A DNA stretch of 34,963 bases from Myxococcota bacterium (lineage in GTDB: Bacteria > Myxococcota_A > Polyangia > JAAYKL01), in NCBI GenBank assembly GCA_025453525.1, contig JALOQD010000015.1, positions 1 through 34,963 of the forward strand, given 5' to 3'. Of the stretch, positions 33,288-34,963 are shown piece after piece. Positions within the stretch are counted from its first letter, which is position 1; every line of letters begins with the position of its first letter. Under the pieces are notes generated by a model. It saw only the letters and a program-made list of their open reading frames with translations. It made no database searches and was not told the DNA's origin. Made by a program: the position numbers and the translations under genes.

Positions 33288-34835
33288 TCAAAGCTTCGGC
33301 AAGGGCGCTTTCAACACCAGTGCCGCATCTATGATGCCTGCGCCAAAACGCGCAGTATCCCAGCCGCTGGGCTTGCGGCAACCGCTGGTTTGGAGAATCT
33401 GGCGAAAGGCCTCTGGGACTTTGGAGGGACGGTTTCCGTAGTGGGCTAGCAGGGCATCGTAGCCGTGGTACCCGAGCCACAACGCAGCCACGCTCGCGGC
33501 CAGGGCCGTCGACATGGACGTGCCCTCGCTGCGGTCGGTATCGTTGACATATTCCGTCATGTTGACCCAGCCGGCCCGGGCTCTTCGGACATCCTCGGCA
33601 GGGGCGCAAATGTCGACTTCTGATCCTCTTGCTGTGTCTCGCCACGGTTCTCCATAGGCGTTGGAACCGCAGACAGCGATGGTTTCTTCGTATGAGGCTG
33701 GCTTGGAAACGCCCATGAGCAGGGGATTGGTGTTTCTGTAGGGAGCGTTGCCCGCGGCTGCGAGCACGATCACCCCGCTATCGGTGGCGTCTTTGATGGC
33801 CTGTCGTAGAGCAGCGTCGCCCAACACCCCACCCATGCTGATGGATATCACCTGGGCGCCCTTCTGAGTCGCATAGCGGATCCCTTTGGCCAGCTTGCCC
33901 ATGGAAGAGCCGGTCATCAGCACGGACGGAGCCACGCGGATGGGGATGACCTCGGCGTACGGCGCAGCGCCCTCTGTGTGCAGATGACCCACGGTTCCCG
34001 GCTGCTTTTCCGGCGGACTGATGATGAGGGAGGCGGTCGTTGACCCATGCCCTACATAGGCCAGCTTAATGGTCTTATTGATCGTGATGCCACACAGGGT
34101 GTTACAGAAATCATGCGCATCGTTTGGTTTGGAGCTTTCCGAAAAGTTCTTCTGCAGATCCAGGCGCAAGCGAGTGGAACCGTCGGGGAAAAAGAGCTCG
34201 GGATGGTCCAGGTAACCGGTATCTGGCAGACCCACGAGGACGCCCTCTCCGGGTTTTTTTCCTTTTGCCTCGATCATCGCCCAGGCTTGGTAAGCGTTGA
34301 TTCCCAAGGGGCCCAGGTACCATGTGGGATCATCGATGGGAAGCTGGCCCTCCTCCGCTTTGGGCACAGTAAAACTGGGATCGGCATAAACCGGTTTGAC
34401 CGAAACCACCCACGGATCCTCTTTGAACATCTCGACGAGCCGGAAGAGTCTCGCGTCTGAGACGAGGTTGCCGGATTCCGGCCATAGCTCGTAGACGTCG
34501 CTGAACAATCCTTTTCGCTTGACGTCCCAGCGCAACCCCAGGATCCGCCGGCTCAAGGTATCCATGGCGATCGCGGAATCCCAGAGGGCCTTTTTCGAAA
34601 AGGTGATCTCTATGTGGGGAGTCCCAGAGGTGCTGACTTCCGTATCTTCACCCGCGGTGTCATGTGCGATGGTCGCAACGACGAGGTCGTCCTCGGAGGA
34701 ATCGCCGCCCACCTCGTCGCTCGTATCGCTGCTGGTATCGGACAGAAGGTCGACATTGCTGCCAGGATCTCCGCAGCCGTAGATGGAAACGAGCAAAGCC
34801 CAAAGCCAGAACCGCCACAATGAGGTTTCTTTCAT
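33288..34835 (-). CDS. Subtilisin-like (S8) serine protease lipoprotein
   Basis: 515 residues; GGAG lies nine bases before the ATG. The signal peptide (WRFWLWALLVSIYGC) gives lipid-attached Cys21, followed by an Asp/Ser/Glu linker (30-65). Residues 73-160 look like an inhibitor-type propeptide. The S8 domain has all catalytic residues: Asp205 in LPDTGYLDHPEL, His263 in GHGSTTAS, oxyanion Asn363 in AAAGNAP and Ser440 in GTSMSTALAA. It should act outside the cell membrane, with lipid anchoring in the outer or inner membrane. It ends after the catalytic domain without the C-terminal repeats seen in many relatives. It converges on the Lys/Gln/Glu lipoprotein gene with a 32-base gap. Confidence 0.93.
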   Translation of the reverse strand: MKETSLWRFWLWALLVSIYGCGDPGSNVDLLSDTSSDTSDEVGGDSSEDDLVVATIAHDTAGEDTEVSTSGTPHIEITFSKKALWDSAIAMDTLSRRILGLRWDVKRKGLFSDVYELWPESGNLVSDARLFRLVEMFKEDPWVVSVKPVYADPSFTVPKAEEGQLPIDDPTWYLGPLGINAYQAWAMIEAKGKKPGEGVLVGLPDTGYLDHPELFFPDGSTRLRLDLQKNFSESSKPNDAHDFCNTLCGITINKTIKLAYVGHGSTTASLIISPPEKQPGTVGHLHTEGAAPYAEVIPIRVAPSVLMTGSSMGKLAKGIRYATQKGAQVISISMGGVLGDAALRQAIKDATDSGVIVLAAAGNAPYRNTNPLLMGVSKPASYEETIAVCGSNAYGEPWRDTARGSEVDICAPAEDVRRARAGWVNMTEYVNDTDRSEGTSMSTALAASVAALWLGYHGYDALLAHYGNRPSKVPEAFRQILQTSGCRKPSGWDTARFGAGIIDAALVLKAPLPKL

Positions 34836-34866
34836 GTCCTGACTCTCCTTCGATTCCGCAAAAAAA

Positions 34867-34883
34867 TCAACGACCCGCTAAAA
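34867..34883. repeat. Inverted copy of the 17-bp sequence found at 17834-17850
   Basis: TCAACGACCCGCTAAAA is the exact reverse complement of 17834-17850, and both are preceded by a run of A or T. It lies upstream of the protease gene. The rest of the DNA to the window end holds no gene that I can support. Confidence 0.6.
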
Positions 34884-34963
34884 GACCGATACGAGGAAAC
34901 TGGGTATCCCGTGGAAGGCCGAGGACTGTCTGAGTCGTCCTTTTCATGCCCGAGTTCCAAAAG

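Overview
The window looks like chromosomal DNA of a GC-rich delta-type proteobacterium, most likely a member of Myxococcota or a close relative. The reasons are the housekeeping genes (a 1196-residue SMC and an F-type ATP synthase operon with separate b and b' genes but no a or c genes), many lipoproteins with Asp/Ser/Thr-rich linkers after the lipid-attached Cys, two-component proteins with HDOD and HD-GYP-like outputs, and a FHA/CpaF operon. Phylum is inferred from these traits only. I saw no tRNA, rRNA or CRISPR array.

Layout. 1-1259: part of a dispersed palindromic repeat, a YgiT/DUF4258 toxin-antitoxin pair (minus) with a likely operator, and non-coding DNA with a 43-bp direct repeat. 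1260-6239: a minus-strand signalling operon with a multi-PAS histidine kinase whose frame is broken near 5170, a receiver-HDOD regulator and a receiver fused to a degenerate HD domain. 6511-7494: a lipoprotein carrying a beta-rich domain of PEP-CTERM type. 7728-10792: an LpoA-like lipoprotein translationally coupled to an ArsA/Get3-like ATPase. 10817-14418 (minus): five genes, all joined by ATGA stop/start overlaps, encoding a degenerate FHA membrane protein, a TPR lipoprotein, a CpaF/TadA-type ATPase, a TPR membrane protein and a lipoprotein. This is the best candidate for a little-described system.

14419-17880 is a gene graveyard: a duplicated 3' end of the acyltransferase gene found 3.3 kb away, an apbE remnant, an intact orphan lipoprotein, an IS91-type transposase remnant, a truncated CBM6 domain and a complete HUH (Y1) transposase with flanking repeats. 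17879-22990 returns to core genes: a PlsC-like acyltransferase, smc and a small Cys/His protein. 22991-23620 is relatively AT-rich and holds a 109-bp MITE-like palindromic element related to the one at the window start. A Cys-rich repeat lipoprotein follows.

24767-30854 (minus) is the ATP synthase operon in the order b', b, delta, alpha, gamma, beta, epsilon. 30992-34835 encodes cell-envelope proteins: an M23 peptidase with a degenerate lytic-transglycosylase-like domain, a peroxiredoxin-fold protein without the peroxidatic Cys, a Lys/Gln/Glu-repeat lipoprotein, and a subtilisin-like lipoprotein protease.

All calls come from reading the sequence and remembered family features. No database search was run.
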